NCBI RefSeq assembly: GCF_000415985.1
Contig: NZ_KE356561.1
Span: forward strand, 1,069,729 to 1,133,728
Source: Haloquadratum walsbyi J07HQW2
GTDB taxonomy: Archaea; Halobacteriota; Halobacteria; Halobacteriales; Haloferacaceae
Direction of reading: 5' to 3'
DNA length: 64,000 nt
This document shows positions 37,155 to 47,642 of the stretch, piece by piece; position 1 is the first letter of the stretch; each line of letters opens with the position of its first letter. Under the pieces are notes generated by a model. The model was not told the DNA's origin and ran no database searches. It worked only from the letters and a program-made list of their open reading frames with translations. Made by a program: the position numbers and the translations under genes.

Positions 37155-38477
37155 ATGCGGTTGACCTTCGAGCGTGGGACGATAGCGATTGAGGGAAATG
37201 AATCTACTGTTCCGCACACAACATGGGATGAACAGACAGACACCAACCGAACCCTTGGATTTCGATATCGAGACATCAAAAATCATCTTGATGCCTCAGA
37301 TATTGAATACGAGGATGATGTGCTTGATCTCATCCAATCGCCAGAGTTGACAACTGAAATTGAACTGCGAGGATATCAACAACAGGCTCTGAATCGCTGG
37401 CTTTCTGAGCGCCGTGGTGTTGTTGTGCTTCCAACAGGGGCTGGAAAGACGTATGTTGGCATAGAAGCTATCGCAGAAACCAATCATTCAGCATTCGTTA
37501 TCGTGCCAACGCTTGATTTAGTGGATCAGTGGAAATCGGAACTTGAGATGTTCAATGTCCCTATTGGTGAATACACTGGTCGGGAAAAAACACTCAAGCC
37601 AATTACAATCTCGACATATGATTCAGCGTACAATCACGCTGAAAAGCTTGGAAATCGATTTAAACTGCTAGTTTTCGACGAGGTTCATCATCTTGCGTCT
37701 GAGAGCTACAGACAGATAGCACAATTATTTGCTGCCCCCTTTGCGCTAGGGTTGACAGCAACATTCGAGCGTGAAGATGACAAACACGAGGTGCTCGGCG
37801 AGTTACTCGGTGGTAAGATTTATGAGATCGAAACCGCGGAACTCACCGGTGAATATCTGTCAGAATACACCGTTGAGCGGATTACTGTTGAGCTTACACC
37901 GAAAGAGCGAGAAATGTATGACGAAAATGTTGAGACATTTCGAAACTATCTCATCTCAACAGACATTACCATGCGAGGTCCAGAGGATTTTCAAAAGGTC
38001 GTTTTGCGTAGTGGTAATGACCCTAGGGCATGGCGTGCAGTCCGTTCTCGGAATGAAGCTCGACAGATTGCGTATAGCTCAGAATCCAAACTTGATGAGC
38101 TAGCAATATTACTTGAACAACATCGCGATGATCGTATCATTATTTTCACGCGCTATAATGATCTAGTGTATGACGTATCAAACCGGTTTTTCATTCCAAG
38201 TATCACATATACGACTGATAAAGATGAGCGTCAACATATTCTCAAACGATTCAGGAATCATACGTATGATGCAATCGTGAGTTCACAGGTACTGAATGAA
38301 GGTATTGATGTTCCGGACGCAAATATTGGTGTCATCCTGAGCGGGACGGGAAGTAGTCGGGAGTATCGACAGCGGCTTGGTCGTATTCTCCGTCCCTCAG
38401 GAGATACTGCTCACCTCTATGAAATTGTCTCAAGCGGTACCGGAGAAATTCGAACATCAACCCGACGGAAATCTTGA
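37155..38477 (+). CDS. rad25: XPB/Rad25-family DNA repair helicase
   Basis: A 440-residue superfamily 2 helicase. It has the XPB N-terminal part (LTFERGTIAIEG), then motif I VVLPTGAGKTYVGIEA, motif Ia FVIVPTLDLVDQW, motif II VFDEVHHLAS (DEVH), motif III LGLTATFERED, motif V VLNEGIDVPDANIG and motif VI YRQRLGRILRPS. XPB opens DNA around damage. The start is ATG 37155; the longer 37059 frame adds an unlike extension. The next gene, a DUF790/Bax1 nuclease, starts six bases after the stop, as in other archaea. This suggests an operon for nucleotide-excision-like repair. Confidence 0.93.
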   Translation: MRLTFERGTIAIEGNESTVPHTTWDEQTDTNRTLGFRYRDIKNHLDASDIEYEDDVLDLIQSPELTTEIELRGYQQQALNRWLSERRGVVVLPTGAGKTYVGIEAIAETNHSAFVIVPTLDLVDQWKSELEMFNVPIGEYTGREKTLKPITISTYDSAYNHAEKLGNRFKLLVFDEVHHLASESYRQIAQLFAAPFALGLTATFEREDDKHEVLGELLGGKIYEIETAELTGEYLSEYTVERITVELTPKEREMYDENVETFRNYLISTDITMRGPEDFQKVVLRSGNDPRAWRAVRSRNEARQIAYSSESKLDELAILLEQHRDDRIIIFTRYNDLVYDVSNRFFIPSITYTTDKDERQHILKRFRNHTYDAIVSSQVLNEGIDVPDANIGVILSGTGSSREYRQRLGRILRPSGDTAHLYEIVSSGTGEIRTSTRRKS

Positions 38478-38483
38478 GTATCT

Positions 38484-39992
38484 ATGTTGACAAAACAGTT
38501 ACTTGAAGTATCAAAACAAAAGCCGAATATCAATCCACGGTATCGAGATATTAATGAATATCAATCGGTTGCTGAGCAGGTTCTTGACGCGTATGAGCTA
38601 GGGCAGACACAAGGGCAGATCCATGACACGGTTGAGACATTAGAAACTCATGACACGTTCAAATTGGTTCGCGGATTATCTAAGCTACTTGATCGACGTG
38701 TTGAGTTTGAACAACAGTTCCCAGTTGATCCATCAAAACTGCGTGATGCTGTCTTTACTCATGGTTTTGTCACCACGACAAATCAACGAAAGGAACTGCT
38801 TGCCACCGTCGGGAATAAATTCGACTTGACACCAAATGAAGTTGAGAATAATTTACGGGCTGACCGAGAGTCTCATGCAGTTCTTCGTTCTGAGCCTCAA
38901 ATCGGACCACGTGAGTTACTGCGTCAGTACAATCTATCACTTACACAAACACTGCTGTTTGATGCGGTTGAATTGGAATTTGCCGTATCAGATAATTTTC
39001 AAGAAATCTTTCGGTTAATCTCATATCTCGGATTGATGTACACCGTTGATCAAGAGTTGAACATAACCGTCACTGGACCGACATCGCTGGTAAAAAAGAC
39101 CCGGAAGTATGGGACAACAATGGCAAAACTCATTCCCAGTGTAATGAAACCAGCCGAATGGAGTATAACCGCACAAATTGAAACTGAAGTGGGTGGTGAC
39201 CCACAGCTATATGAATTCAATTTGGATTCAGCCGATGCACGTTATTTTCCGAGAACAACGGTGAGTAATTCATTCGATAGTGAACTTGAACGGGACTTCG
39301 CGACTCGGATTCGTGCGCTGATTGATGCATGGACAGTCAATCACGAACCCACAATCCTTCGTACCGAAGACCGTGTCATGATTCCAGATTTCAGTTTTGA
39401 GCGAGACACAACAGAGTTCTATCTTGAAGTGGTTGGTTTTTGGACTCCGGAGTATCTTGAAGAAAAACTACAGAAAGTTCATCATGTGAAATCAGATTAT
39501 CCGATGATACTCGCGGTTAATGGATCACTAAACTGTACGAAGTCAGATTTCGATGAGGCAAACGTGACAGATGTATTCTTTTATGATGATCAGATCCCGG
39601 TCAAACCAGTTATGAAGCGGCTACATGCGATTAATGAACGTGAAATAAGAGATGATCTTGGGTGGTTACATGATCACGATATCCAAGTGAATCAAAACGA
39701 GATTATTAATATCGACTCACTAGCTGCATCACATGATGTCGAATCAAAGGCTGTTGAGAAGTATTTGGACGACACATATGCTGGGGTTGTTTCGAAGATG
39801 AAGTTCATTCCGAGTTCAACCCTATCCGAGATTGAGGCTGCGATTGATACATTAGATGACATGACCCTCGCTAATGTGAATCCAATCTTGAAGAAACACG
39901 ACATTGGACAAGATGTCCTCGAAGAGATAGGATATACAGTCAAATATATTTCACTTGATCAAAATGAAGCGAAAATAATAAAATCAGAATAA
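38484..39992 (+). CDS. bax1: Bax1-type nuclease (DUF790), XPB partner
   Basis: A 502-residue protein of the DUF790 family, homologous to Bax1, which binds XPB and cuts 3' of bubble DNA. The N-terminal half is helical (YQSVAEQVLDAYELGQTQGQ). The catalytic part near residue 270 has FDSELERDFATRIRALIDAW, then VMIPDFSFERDTTEFYLEVV, which gives the acid-x(n)-E-x-V pattern of PD-(D/E)xK-like nucleases. It starts six bases after the helicase stop, so the two are probably made as a pair. Confidence 0.9.
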   Translation: MLTKQLLEVSKQKPNINPRYRDINEYQSVAEQVLDAYELGQTQGQIHDTVETLETHDTFKLVRGLSKLLDRRVEFEQQFPVDPSKLRDAVFTHGFVTTTNQRKELLATVGNKFDLTPNEVENNLRADRESHAVLRSEPQIGPRELLRQYNLSLTQTLLFDAVELEFAVSDNFQEIFRLISYLGLMYTVDQELNITVTGPTSLVKKTRKYGTTMAKLIPSVMKPAEWSITAQIETEVGGDPQLYEFNLDSADARYFPRTTVSNSFDSELERDFATRIRALIDAWTVNHEPTILRTEDRVMIPDFSFERDTTEFYLEVVGFWTPEYLEEKLQKVHHVKSDYPMILAVNGSLNCTKSDFDEANVTDVFFYDDQIPVKPVMKRLHAINEREIRDDLGWLHDHDIQVNQNEIINIDSLAASHDVESKAVEKYLDDTYAGVVSKMKFIPSSTLSEIEAAIDTLDDMTLANVNPILKKHDIGQDVLEEIGYTVKYISLDQNEAKIIKSE

Positions 39993-40306
39993 GAATATAA
40001 AATCTATATAATTTGATTACAATCATAAAAACAGATAATTCACTGTGATTATTTACTTTGTCTACATGATTGCTCGGTCACTGTTTCCTTACACACTCAT
40101 CTAGAATCTTGAAGAGGTTTGGGATGTATAGTCGAGCGTTTTTCTAATTTCCAGGGTCAGAGAACTTTGAATATCTATTCGAGTTATAGATTATTGATGA
40201 TAGAGTATATTGTCGGATTCATCTGCAGATTAAGACACTGGGCCTATTTTTGAGTTTCAATAGTCGCTGGAGTGTGTATCGTGTTATAGATTATATTTGA
40301 GCGAGT
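39993..40306. other. Intergenic, no gene seen
   Basis: A convergent gap of 314 bases, AT-rich, without recognised RNA or repeat. It may carry transcription ends of both neighbours. Confidence 0.45.
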
Positions 40307-40828
40307 TCAGCTCAAATCCTCACGTCGCCCCTTCGGGACGGTTGATCGGAGTTCATCATGCAGATAGAGACCAACGCCAATAGGTTCAATATCACCTGCA
40401 ATTTCATGTGCAACAATCAGATACCCCCAATCGCCATCCCATCGTGGGAGTGGTTGGTCGGTCCCATCAGCAAATTGAATTGCTTCATCATGATTGAGTG
40501 ATACGACATTCTTTGTTGCATGAACCCCAAACCGTTGAACAGCATTCGTCGAAGGTTTCCAGTGTTCCTGGCGCGTGCGAAGGATACGCAGACCAAGTCC
40601 TTCGATTGCTATTGGTGAGACATATTCTGCAGCAACAGCCCAGATTTTTCCCTTCCCTTTTTCCCAAAAAGTGTGATTATCCCACGTTGTCGGTGGAACC
40701 TCAAAGCGATTGTTCCACCACCGGATTACTTCCTCGCGCGTTGGGCGTCCGGCGACAGCGCGATCAGCTGCGGTTGGTGGCAGACGGTCAAGCTGCTGTC
40801 CATCGTTCACCGGGGCTTGATCACTCAT
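40307..40828 (-). CDS. Detached PUA-like RNA-binding partner of an NSUN-type methyltransferase (inferred)
   Basis: A 173-residue soluble protein with blocks LPPTAADRAVAGRPTREEVI, FWEKGKGKIWAVAAEY, GLRILRTRQEHWKPSTNAVQ and RWDGDWGYLIVAHEIAGDIE. The KPSTNAVQRFG pattern recalls the C-terminal RNA-binding domain of RsmF/Trm4-like enzymes. Its ATG (40828) overlaps the stop of the methyltransferase gene by four bases on the same strand, so the two are translated together. I infer that the domain, fused in relatives, is split here. It has no catalytic motif. The start is taken at 40828 rather than 40852. Confidence 0.72.
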   Translation of the reverse strand: MSDQAPVNDGQQLDRLPPTAADRAVAGRPTREEVIRWWNNRFEVPPTTWDNHTFWEKGKGKIWAVAAEYVSPIAIEGLGLRILRTRQEHWKPSTNAVQRFGVHATKNVVSLNHDEAIQFADGTDQPLPRWDGDWGYLIVAHEIAGDIEPIGVGLYLHDELRSTVPKGRREDLS

Positions 40829-41763
40829 GAGGTCACCTCGAGTTTCGCACAAAAGAATCCACCCGTGTCATTATGATGGGGATATACACGATGTGTTAAT
40901 TCCATCGACGAATCATACTCCTCATTACGCCACTGTGTTATTCCAGGGATGGTCTTGAATTCAGCTGGTGGATCCCATGAGACCACTCGACATGATTCTG
41001 AGTCAAGCACGTGATTAACCACATTTTCGTTTTCTTCAGGTGCAAATGTACACGTTGAATAAACAACAGTTCCTCCAGGGCGCGTTGCCTGGACAGCACG
41101 ACGGAGAATCGCCTTTTGAATTGCAACCACGCTCATCACATGTTCATATGACCACTGCTCAAACGCATCCGGGTTTTTTCGGATTGTGCCTTCACATGAA
41201 CAGGGAGCATCAACGAGTGCATGATCGAATGCCTCAATCCGAGTTGTTCTCTCTGTTCGATCTCCAAATGGTTTGAACGAAAAATTACGCGCATCTTGAT
41301 TCGTCACCGCAAGATTCGTCACACCCAATCGCTCAGCATTGTGCCGAAGAGCAGATAATCGGCCTAAATTGTTGTCATTGCCGATAAGAACACCTGTATC
41401 ATCCATTAACGCAGCGAGTTGCGTCGTTTTACTTCCAGGTGCCGCACACGCATCCCATACAATGTCACCTGGGTCAGGGTCGACTGCAAGCGCCGGTAGT
41501 ACAGATACTTCTTCTTGACCATGGAGCCATCCATGAAAGTATGACCATAAGGTACCAGGACTGTGTGTTGTGAGTTTAAACAGACCAGGATGCCACTCAA
41601 TAGGTTCATATTCAGTATTTGTCTCCTCAAGTGCATCCTGAGCGTGTTCAGTAGCTGTCTTAATGGTATTGACCCGAACGACAGACGGCAGCGGGCGGTT
41701 GCAGGCATCCCGAAATGCTGTCATATCATCAATAAGCGTTTTATATCGTTCGAGTGGGTCCAT
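40825..41763 (-). CDS. RsmB/NOP2/Sun-family RNA (cytosine-5) methyltransferase
   Basis: A 312-residue Rossmann-fold methyltransferase. The S-adenosylmethionine site is in DACAAPGSKTTQLAALMDD. Motif IV DAPCSCEGTIRKN and motif VI STCTFAPEENENVV hold the two cysteines of this group, one catalytic and one for release. The N-terminal part PSVVRVNTIKT lies upstream of the core. It methylates cytosine in rRNA or tRNA; which site is not known. The 3' neighbour looks like its missing RNA-binding domain. It is divergent from the PAC2 gene. Confidence 0.92.
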   Translation of the reverse strand: MDPLERYKTLIDDMTAFRDACNRPLPSVVRVNTIKTATEHAQDALEETNTEYEPIEWHPGLFKLTTHSPGTLWSYFHGWLHGQEEVSVLPALAVDPDPGDIVWDACAAPGSKTTQLAALMDDTGVLIGNDNNLGRLSALRHNAERLGVTNLAVTNQDARNFSFKPFGDRTERTTRIEAFDHALVDAPCSCEGTIRKNPDAFEQWSYEHVMSVVAIQKAILRRAVQATRPGGTVVYSTCTFAPEENENVVNHVLDSESCRVVSWDPPAEFKTIPGITQWRNEEYDSSMELTHRVYPHHNDTGGFFCAKLEVTS

Positions 41764-41908
41764 ATTCAGACGTATTGGTACCGCAATTTGTCGGTATCGG
41801 TCTGGGTCTGAATTTCGGTCCTCGAGTGTGATTAGCTGGTTCGGAGCTAATCGACAGTATGGTCGTAATCAGTGCCTATTTTTTATTCTTATATGTGGTA
41901 TAGTGTAT

Positions 41909-42655
41909 ATGGCGCAACTTGATGTACTAACGGACGCAGCAGACGTGTCATTGACAGACCCGTCACTGGTTGAGGGATTGCCTGGTATTGGACTTGTTGG
42001 GAAAATTGCGGCTGACCATCTTGTCGCAGAGTTTGATATGACACACTACGCCAATGTTCACTGTGAGACAATCCCCGCAGTAGCAGTGTATGAAGAGAGC
42101 GATCCCACAGTTCAATCACCAGTTCGGGTATACACCGATGATGAACACGACCTTGCCGTGCTTCAAAGCGATGTCCCGATTGACCCTGAGGCAGCGACAG
42201 AAGTCGCGACATGTCTATCTACATTCATTGATGAGACAGCTATGATACCAATATATTTGTCTGGCGTTCCCAGAGAGAAAGCCGAGACAGTTCCGTCATT
42301 ATATGGATTTGGCGTAAGCGGTGGGGTGAATCGGGTTCAACAGGCAGATATTGATCTGCCAGATGAAACAGGAGTTATCTCAGGTCCAACTGGAGCACTT
42401 CTGAATGATGCTGTCGTATCAAATCGTGATGCTATTGGATTAGTTGTTGAGTCGGATCCACAGTTCCCTGACCCAGAGGCGGCACGGGTGCTGATCAGCG
42501 ACGGGATTGAGCCACTGATTGATATTGATGTTCCTGTCGATGATCTTGTGGATCGAACCGAACAGATTCGGGAAGCTAAAGAACGCCTTGCAAAGCGAAT
42601 GCAAGAGGGCGGCGAAGAAAGTACACAAGCGCGCCCAATTGGAATGTATCAATAG
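41909..42655 (+). CDS. PAC2-family protein (proteasome assembly chaperone-like)
   Basis: A 248-residue protein of the PAC2/ATP-grasp-like fold. Conserved parts are PSLVEGLPGIGLVGKIAADHLV, FDMTHYANVHCETIPAVAVY and GVSGGVNRVQQAD, then GVISGPTGALLNDAVVSNRD and AARVLISDGIEPLIDIDVPVDDLVD. In eukaryotes PAC2 helps proteasome assembly; the archaeal role is inferred. The start is ATG 41909; the in-frame opening upstream from 41663 lies over the methyltransferase 5' region. It ends with a charged helix (EQIREAKERLAKRMQEGGEE). Confidence 0.85.
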   Translation: MAQLDVLTDAADVSLTDPSLVEGLPGIGLVGKIAADHLVAEFDMTHYANVHCETIPAVAVYEESDPTVQSPVRVYTDDEHDLAVLQSDVPIDPEAATEVATCLSTFIDETAMIPIYLSGVPREKAETVPSLYGFGVSGGVNRVQQADIDLPDETGVISGPTGALLNDAVVSNRDAIGLVVESDPQFPDPEAARVLISDGIEPLIDIDVPVDDLVDRTEQIREAKERLAKRMQEGGEESTQARPIGMYQ

Positions 42656-43001
42656 TCACAAATCATACCCCACGGTAACAATTACGTTGAGTCCAATTTA
42701 TACGATATTCGTTCTACCTCCGATGATCCAGTCTTAGTGGGTCTCTGCGTATTCGACAGAGAGTTAATACCGGACTGATCGTAGCTGTGTCGTCATGGAT
42801 ACGGTATAAGAAAACTCATAGAGTTTTTTGAAATATTCTGTAAGGACACAAGACTCAAACTATTATAATATGGCATCTAAAGCAATTAAAGCTCAAATTC
42901 AAGGGACGTGGCTGAATTATTTGTGGAATCCTCGTTGTTCTCTACGGATACGACATAATCAGTTCTATGTGTTTAAGAGTCGGCATACACTTCCACATCG
43001 T
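42656..43001. promoter_or_regulatory. Upstream region of grpE-dnaK cluster
   Basis: A 346-base gap with no gene. An in-frame opening runs upstream of the grpE start to 42828 but has no family resemblance. It presumably carries the promoter of the chaperone genes; I could not fix a TATA element or heat-shock operator. Confidence 0.4.
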
Positions 43002-43760
43002 ATGAGTGATGAGTCAACTGAAAACCATGGGACAGCTGAAGCGTCGCCGGACGGCGATGTATCAGGTAATGAGAATACCATGGTCAAAGGTGGAGATGAA
43101 AATGAGGATGCGGATAACGCTGAGAGTCTTGATGAAGACGGTCAAGACGCAGCTGCTGAGACAGTGAGTCTCGCTGAGCGAGTTGCTGAGTATGATGAGA
43201 CGCTCGCTGAGGAGGTAGCATCACTAAAGAGCGAGCATGATGAACAACGTGATCGGATTGATGAACTTGAAGGAGCGCTAAAACGCTCAAAAGCAGACTT
43301 TGAAAACTATAAAAAGCGGGCAAAAAAACGTGAACAGCAGATTCGTGAGCGAGCCACTGAAGATTTCGTCAATCGAATCGTTGGCGTTCGAGATAATCTT
43401 GTACGAGCACTTGAGCAGGATTCGGACGCAGATATTCGTCCAGGAATTGAGTCGACACTCGATGAATTTGACCGGGTGCTCGAAGATGAGAATGTGACAG
43501 TGATTGACCCGGAGCAAGGTAATAATGTTGACCCAGCAAAGCATGAAGTTCTCATGCGTGTTGATGCCGAACTACCTGAAGGAACCGTCGCCGAGGTATT
43601 TCAACAGGGGTATCAGATGGCTGGAGCAGTTATTCAAGAAGCACAAATAACAGTTAGTACAGGAGCAACTGCAACTGAAGAGGATGGTGATGATGACGAT
43701 AGTCAGAATGTTGATTGCACTGAAGAAGACATGGAAAATACAGAAGCGGATTCAGAGTGA
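43002..43760 (+). CDS. grpE: GrpE nucleotide exchange factor
   Basis: A 252-residue co-chaperone that releases ADP from DnaK. After a long acidic N-terminal part, a coiled coil runs through ERVAEYDETLAEEVASLKSE and ALKRSKADFENYKKRAKKRE. The beta domain at the C-terminus has VTVIDPEQGNNVDPAKHEVL and PEGTVAEVFQQGYQMAGAVI. The tail is acidic (DDDDSQNVDCTEEDMEN). The start is ATG 43002. It stands 171 bases before dnaK on the same strand, as in most haloarchaea. Confidence 0.93.
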   Translation: MSDESTENHGTAEASPDGDVSGNENTMVKGGDENEDADNAESLDEDGQDAAAETVSLAERVAEYDETLAEEVASLKSEHDEQRDRIDELEGALKRSKADFENYKKRAKKREQQIRERATEDFVNRIVGVRDNLVRALEQDSDADIRPGIESTLDEFDRVLEDENVTVIDPEQGNNVDPAKHEVLMRVDAELPEGTVAEVFQQGYQMAGAVIQEAQITVSTGATATEEDGDDDDSQNVDCTEEDMENTEADSE

Positions 43761-43931
43761 TTAACAATATTATTCCTCGATATACTGTGTTTGTTCTGCG
43801 GTTCAATATAAAACCTCCTACCATGAGAAATTTTGACATCTAAAATCGCATGACTGCGACGTCACGGTGAAGAGGTGCTCAAGCGATTGTCTAGTAACAT
43901 TTAACCGACTTAGACGAGTAATTATAGTAAG

Positions 43932-45875
43932 ATGGCCAGCAACAAGATCCTTGGTATCGATCTCGGTACCACGAACAGTGCGTTCGCGGTGATGGAAGGG
44001 GACGACCCGGAGATCATTGTAAACGCCGAAGGAGATCGGACAACGCCTTCTGTCGTCGCCATGACCGACGACGAAGAGCGACTTGTAGGGAAGCCAGCAA
44101 AGAATCAGGTAATCCAGAACCCAGACCAGACGATTCGCTCGATTAAACGGCACATGGGTGAGGAGGACTACACCGTCGAACTTGGCGGTGAGGACTACAC
44201 ACCTGAGCAGGTCTCGGCGATGACTTTACAGAAAATAAAGCGTGATGCTGAGGAGTATCTCGGTGACGACGTTGAAAAAGCCGTTATCACCGTCCCTGCA
44301 TACTTCAATGATCGACAGCGGCAAGCGACAAAAGATGCAGGTGAAATTGCTGGATTTGAAGTCGAACGTATCGTCAATGAGCCGACAGCTGCATCAATGG
44401 CATACGGACTCGATGATGAGTCAAACCAAACAATTCTTGTGTATGACCTTGGTGGTGGAACCTTCGATGTGAGTGTTCTTGACCTCGGTGGCGGTGTATA
44501 CGAGGTAGTTGCAACGAATGGTGATAACGATCTTGGAGGCGATGACTGGGATGAGGCGGTCATCGACTGGCTTGCTGGTGAGTTTGAGAATGAACATGGC
44601 ATTGACCTCCGTGATGACCGACAGGCACTTCAACGATTAAGAGACGCCGCTGAGGAGGCTAAGATTGAGCTTTCCTCACGAAAGGAGACGACGATTAATC
44701 TCCCATTCATTACAGCAACAGACTCAGGACCAGTTCACCTCGAGGAAACGCTCTCACGAGCGAAATTTGAGTCGCTGACGGGGGATCTCATTGAACGAAC
44801 GGTCGGACCAACTGAGCAAGCGCTCGAGGATGCAGGATATGATGATACCGACATTGATGAAGTGATTCTTGTCGGTGGGTCAACGCGGATGCCGCAGGTT
44901 CGTGAGCAAGTTGAGGGACTCCTTGGCACTGAGCCAAAGAAGAATGTCAACCCGGATGAAGCGGTCGCACTTGGTGCTGCAATTCAGGGAGGAGTTCTTG
45001 GTGGCGATGTCGATGATATTGTTCTTCTTGACGTGACACCACTGAGCCTTGGAATCGAGGTGAAAGGTGGACTCTTTGAGCGTTTGATTGATAAGAATAC
45101 GACAATCCCAACTGAGGAGTCTAAAGTATTTACAACAGCAGCCGACAATCAGACTTCAGTGAACGTTCGAGTGTTCCAGGGTGAGCGCGAAATCGCTGAG
45201 GAGAATGAGCTGCTTGGTGAGTTCCAACTTGCTGGTATTCCACCATCACCTGCGGGAACACCGCAGATTGAGGTCACATTTAATATCGACGAAAACGGCA
45301 TTGTTAACGTTGAAGCCGAAGATCAAGGGTCTGGTAACGCTGAATCAATCACAATTGAAGGTGGTGCTGGTCTCTCCGATGAAGAGATTGAACAGATGCA
45401 AGAAGAGGCTGAAGCACATGCCGAAGAGGATGAACAGCGACGTGAGCGGATTGAGGCTCGAAACTCTGCTGAAAGCGCTGTTCAGCGGGCAGAGACCCTT
45501 CTCGATGAGAATGAGGAGGACGTAGATGACGATCTCAGAGAATCGATTGAGGATGAGATTGAATCAGTCGAGGCTGTTCTTGAGGATGAGGATGCAACGA
45601 AGGAAGAGCTTGAAGATGTAACGGAGTCACTGTCATCAGAGCTACAAGAGATTGGAAAACAGATGTACGATGCACAACAAGCTGCCGCCGGTGCTGGTGC
45701 AGGAGCAGCGGGTGCTGGTGCCGGGGCGGTCCGGGTCCGGGTCCGAGGTCCAGGTCCAGGTGGTATGGGCGACATGGGCGGTGCCGGTGGCTCAAGTAGC
45801 GGTGATAGTGATAGTGATAGTGAGTATGTTGATGCAGACTTCGAAGATGTTGATGACGACTCAGAAAACGAATAA
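43932..45875 (+). CDS. dnaK: DnaK (Hsp70) chaperone
   Basis: A 647-residue Hsp70. The ATPase domain starts [20 protein letters not shown], then [40 protein letters not shown] and [20 protein letters not shown]. The substrate domain has [20 protein letters not shown] and [20 protein letters not shown]. The glycine/alanine-rich linker holds an odd run VRVRVR (residues 600-605), basic in an otherwise acidic protein, then [12 protein letters not shown]. In the neighbouring frame the same bases give GPGPGP, so a pair of compensating indels is likely. The tail is acidic. Upstream is grpE and downstream dnaJ. Confidence 0.96.
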   Translation: MASNKILGIDLGTTNSAFAVMEGDDPEIIVNAEGDRTTPSVVAMTDDEERLVGKPAKNQVIQNPDQTIRSIKRHMGEEDYTVELGGEDYTPEQVSAMTLQKIKRDAEEYLGDDVEKAVITVPAYFNDRQRQATKDAGEIAGFEVERIVNEPTAASMAYGLDDESNQTILVYDLGGGTFDVSVLDLGGGVYEVVATNGDNDLGGDDWDEAVIDWLAGEFENEHGIDLRDDRQALQRLRDAAEEAKIELSSRKETTINLPFITATDSGPVHLEETLSRAKFESLTGDLIERTVGPTEQALEDAGYDDTDIDEVILVGGSTRMPQVREQVEGLLGTEPKKNVNPDEAVALGAAIQGGVLGGDVDDIVLLDVTPLSLGIEVKGGLFERLIDKNTTIPTEESKVFTTAADNQTSVNVRVFQGEREIAEENELLGEFQLAGIPPSPAGTPQIEVTFNIDENGIVNVEAEDQGSGNAESITIEGGAGLSDEEIEQMQEEAEAHAEEDEQRRERIEARNSAESAVQRAETLLDENEEDVDDDLRESIEDEIESVEAVLEDEDATKEELEDVTESLSSELQEIGKQMYDAQQAAAGAGAGAAGAGAGAVRVRVRGPGPGGMGDMGGAGGSSSGDSDSDSEYVDADFEDVDDDSENE

Positions 45876-46183
45876 CGATATCTTTAGACACTATCGCTAC
45901 CGTTAGATACGGACTTCGAAATTTGAGATATATTTTGCTATTGAGTATTTCAAGACCGGAGATCTATCATCGGCATCAAGTGACACCCGTGATAGAGTGC
46001 ATACTCTGTCTTGTTCTGCAGTAAATTATATTGAATACCCGAAGGTTGTCGTTCATTTATATACCTCATGAATGAGTGCGAGTCGGGTAAGGTGTGGATC
46101 TATCACTGTATTGTTTCAATCAAAAGTATGTTTATCGACCCGGTTCGTTGAAGTATCTCAACCGATTATTGTTGCAATAACAA
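45876..46183. promoter_or_regulatory. Region between dnaK and dnaJ
   Basis: A 308-base gap without a gene. It suggests that dnaJ has its own promoter, because it is longer than the spacings within the operons seen elsewhere in the window. Confidence 0.4.
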
Positions 46184-47347
46184 ATGAGTGAGGACTTCTA
46201 TGATGTCCTCGGCGTCAGTCAGAACGCCGATGAGGACGACATCAAGCAGTCGTACCGGAAAAAAGCAGCAAAGTACCATCCGGACGTTTCTGACGACCCA
46301 AACGCCGAAGAGAAATTTAAGAAAATCAAAAAGGCAAAAGAGGTCCTCACGGACAGTGAGAAACGTCAGATGTATGATCAACTTGGTCATGACCGGTTCC
46401 AGGAGGCAGAAAAACGCGGTGGTGTTGGTGGCGGTGGGAGCGGCGGTGGCAGGGGTGCGCGTGGTGATCCATTCGGCGGGATGGGCGGGCAGGGAAGTCC
46501 GTTCGGTGATATTTTCGAACAGTTCTTCGGCGGTGGACAGGGTCAACGCCGACAGCAAAATCGACCTCGTCAAGGGCAGAATCTCCAGACACGCGTCCGA
46601 TTAGATTTAGAAGAAGTGGACAGTGGAGTTGAAAAACAGTTCACTGTCAGACGACCGGAGACATGCCCAGACTGTAACGGACGTGGACATCCTAATGATG
46701 CTGATGTTCGAACCTGTCCACAATGTAATGGACAAGGACAGACAACGACTGTTCGTGAAACAGCACTAGGTCGTGTTCAACAGACACAGACGTGTCCACG
46801 ATGTGAAGGAAGCGGTGAAATGTATACCAAAACATGTTCTACATGTAGCGGTGATGGTGTGACACGGCAGGAAGCAACACTCTCAGTCGATATTCCAGCA
46901 GGAATACGTGATGGACAGACATTACGAATGGAGCGTGAAGGAGCGCCAGGAGATAATGGAGGTCCAAGGGGTGATTTATTAATTGATGTGAGTGTGCGTG
47001 ATCATCCTGACTTTGAGCGCGATGGAGATGACCTATATTATCGTTTAGCAATTTCCTTCCCACAAGCTGTGTTTGGATCAACTGTTGAGGTACCAACAGT
47101 TGATGGAGAGACAACACTTGATATCTCTGCAGGAACACAAAGCGGTGAGGAATTCCGTATTCGGAATGAGGGAATTCCACATCTCCGTGGACGAGGAAAC
47201 GGTGATTTGTATGTACAAGTGCAAATTGTAACGCCTGAGAATATTAGTCAGGAACAGCGAGAAGCGCTCGAAGCATTTGCCGAGGCTGGTGGGGAGAATG
47301 TGGACGTCTCACAGGGATTCTTTGAGAAGATCAAAAGCTCATTCTAA
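46184..47347 (+). CDS. dnaJ: DnaJ (Hsp40) co-chaperone
   Basis: A 387-residue type I J-protein. The J domain (FYDVLGVSQNADEDDIKQSY) has the HPD motif in KYHPDVS. A glycine-rich region (GGVGGGGSGGGRGARGDPFG) follows. Four CxxCxGxG zinc motifs are seen: CPDCNGRG, CPQCNGQG, CPRCEGSG and CSTCSGDG. The C-terminal substrate domain has VDIPAGIRDGQTLRMEREGA. The partner is DnaK. The gene is complete. Confidence 0.96.
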   Translation: MSEDFYDVLGVSQNADEDDIKQSYRKKAAKYHPDVSDDPNAEEKFKKIKKAKEVLTDSEKRQMYDQLGHDRFQEAEKRGGVGGGGSGGGRGARGDPFGGMGGQGSPFGDIFEQFFGGGQGQRRQQNRPRQGQNLQTRVRLDLEEVDSGVEKQFTVRRPETCPDCNGRGHPNDADVRTCPQCNGQGQTTTVRETALGRVQQTQTCPRCEGSGEMYTKTCSTCSGDGVTRQEATLSVDIPAGIRDGQTLRMEREGAPGDNGGPRGDLLIDVSVRDHPDFERDGDDLYYRLAISFPQAVFGSTVEVPTVDGETTLDISAGTQSGEEFRIRNEGIPHLRGRGNGDLYVQVQIVTPENISQEQREALEAFAEAGGENVDVSQGFFEKIKSSF

Positions 47348-47642
47348 TAGATTACTCTTGTGTATTGCTCATAGCGACGTTCAATAAGACTATATTATTC
47401 AATGTAGATTTAGAATTATTTCTTTTTTCATGTAGCTAAAGCAAGAGGGTGAGCGAAGGTGAAAAAACACTGGTGAAGGGTAGACCTACGATCAACAACA
47501 GTCCTACCCAGAAATTAGTGATTGGAGTGTAGTGTCGTGTCAGCCCAAAATATTCACAATGATCTTTTACTTGTATAGGATAAGCGGACAATAATGAATA
47601 ATAACCCGGATAGCCTATCTGAAAATACTAAAACTGATTAAT

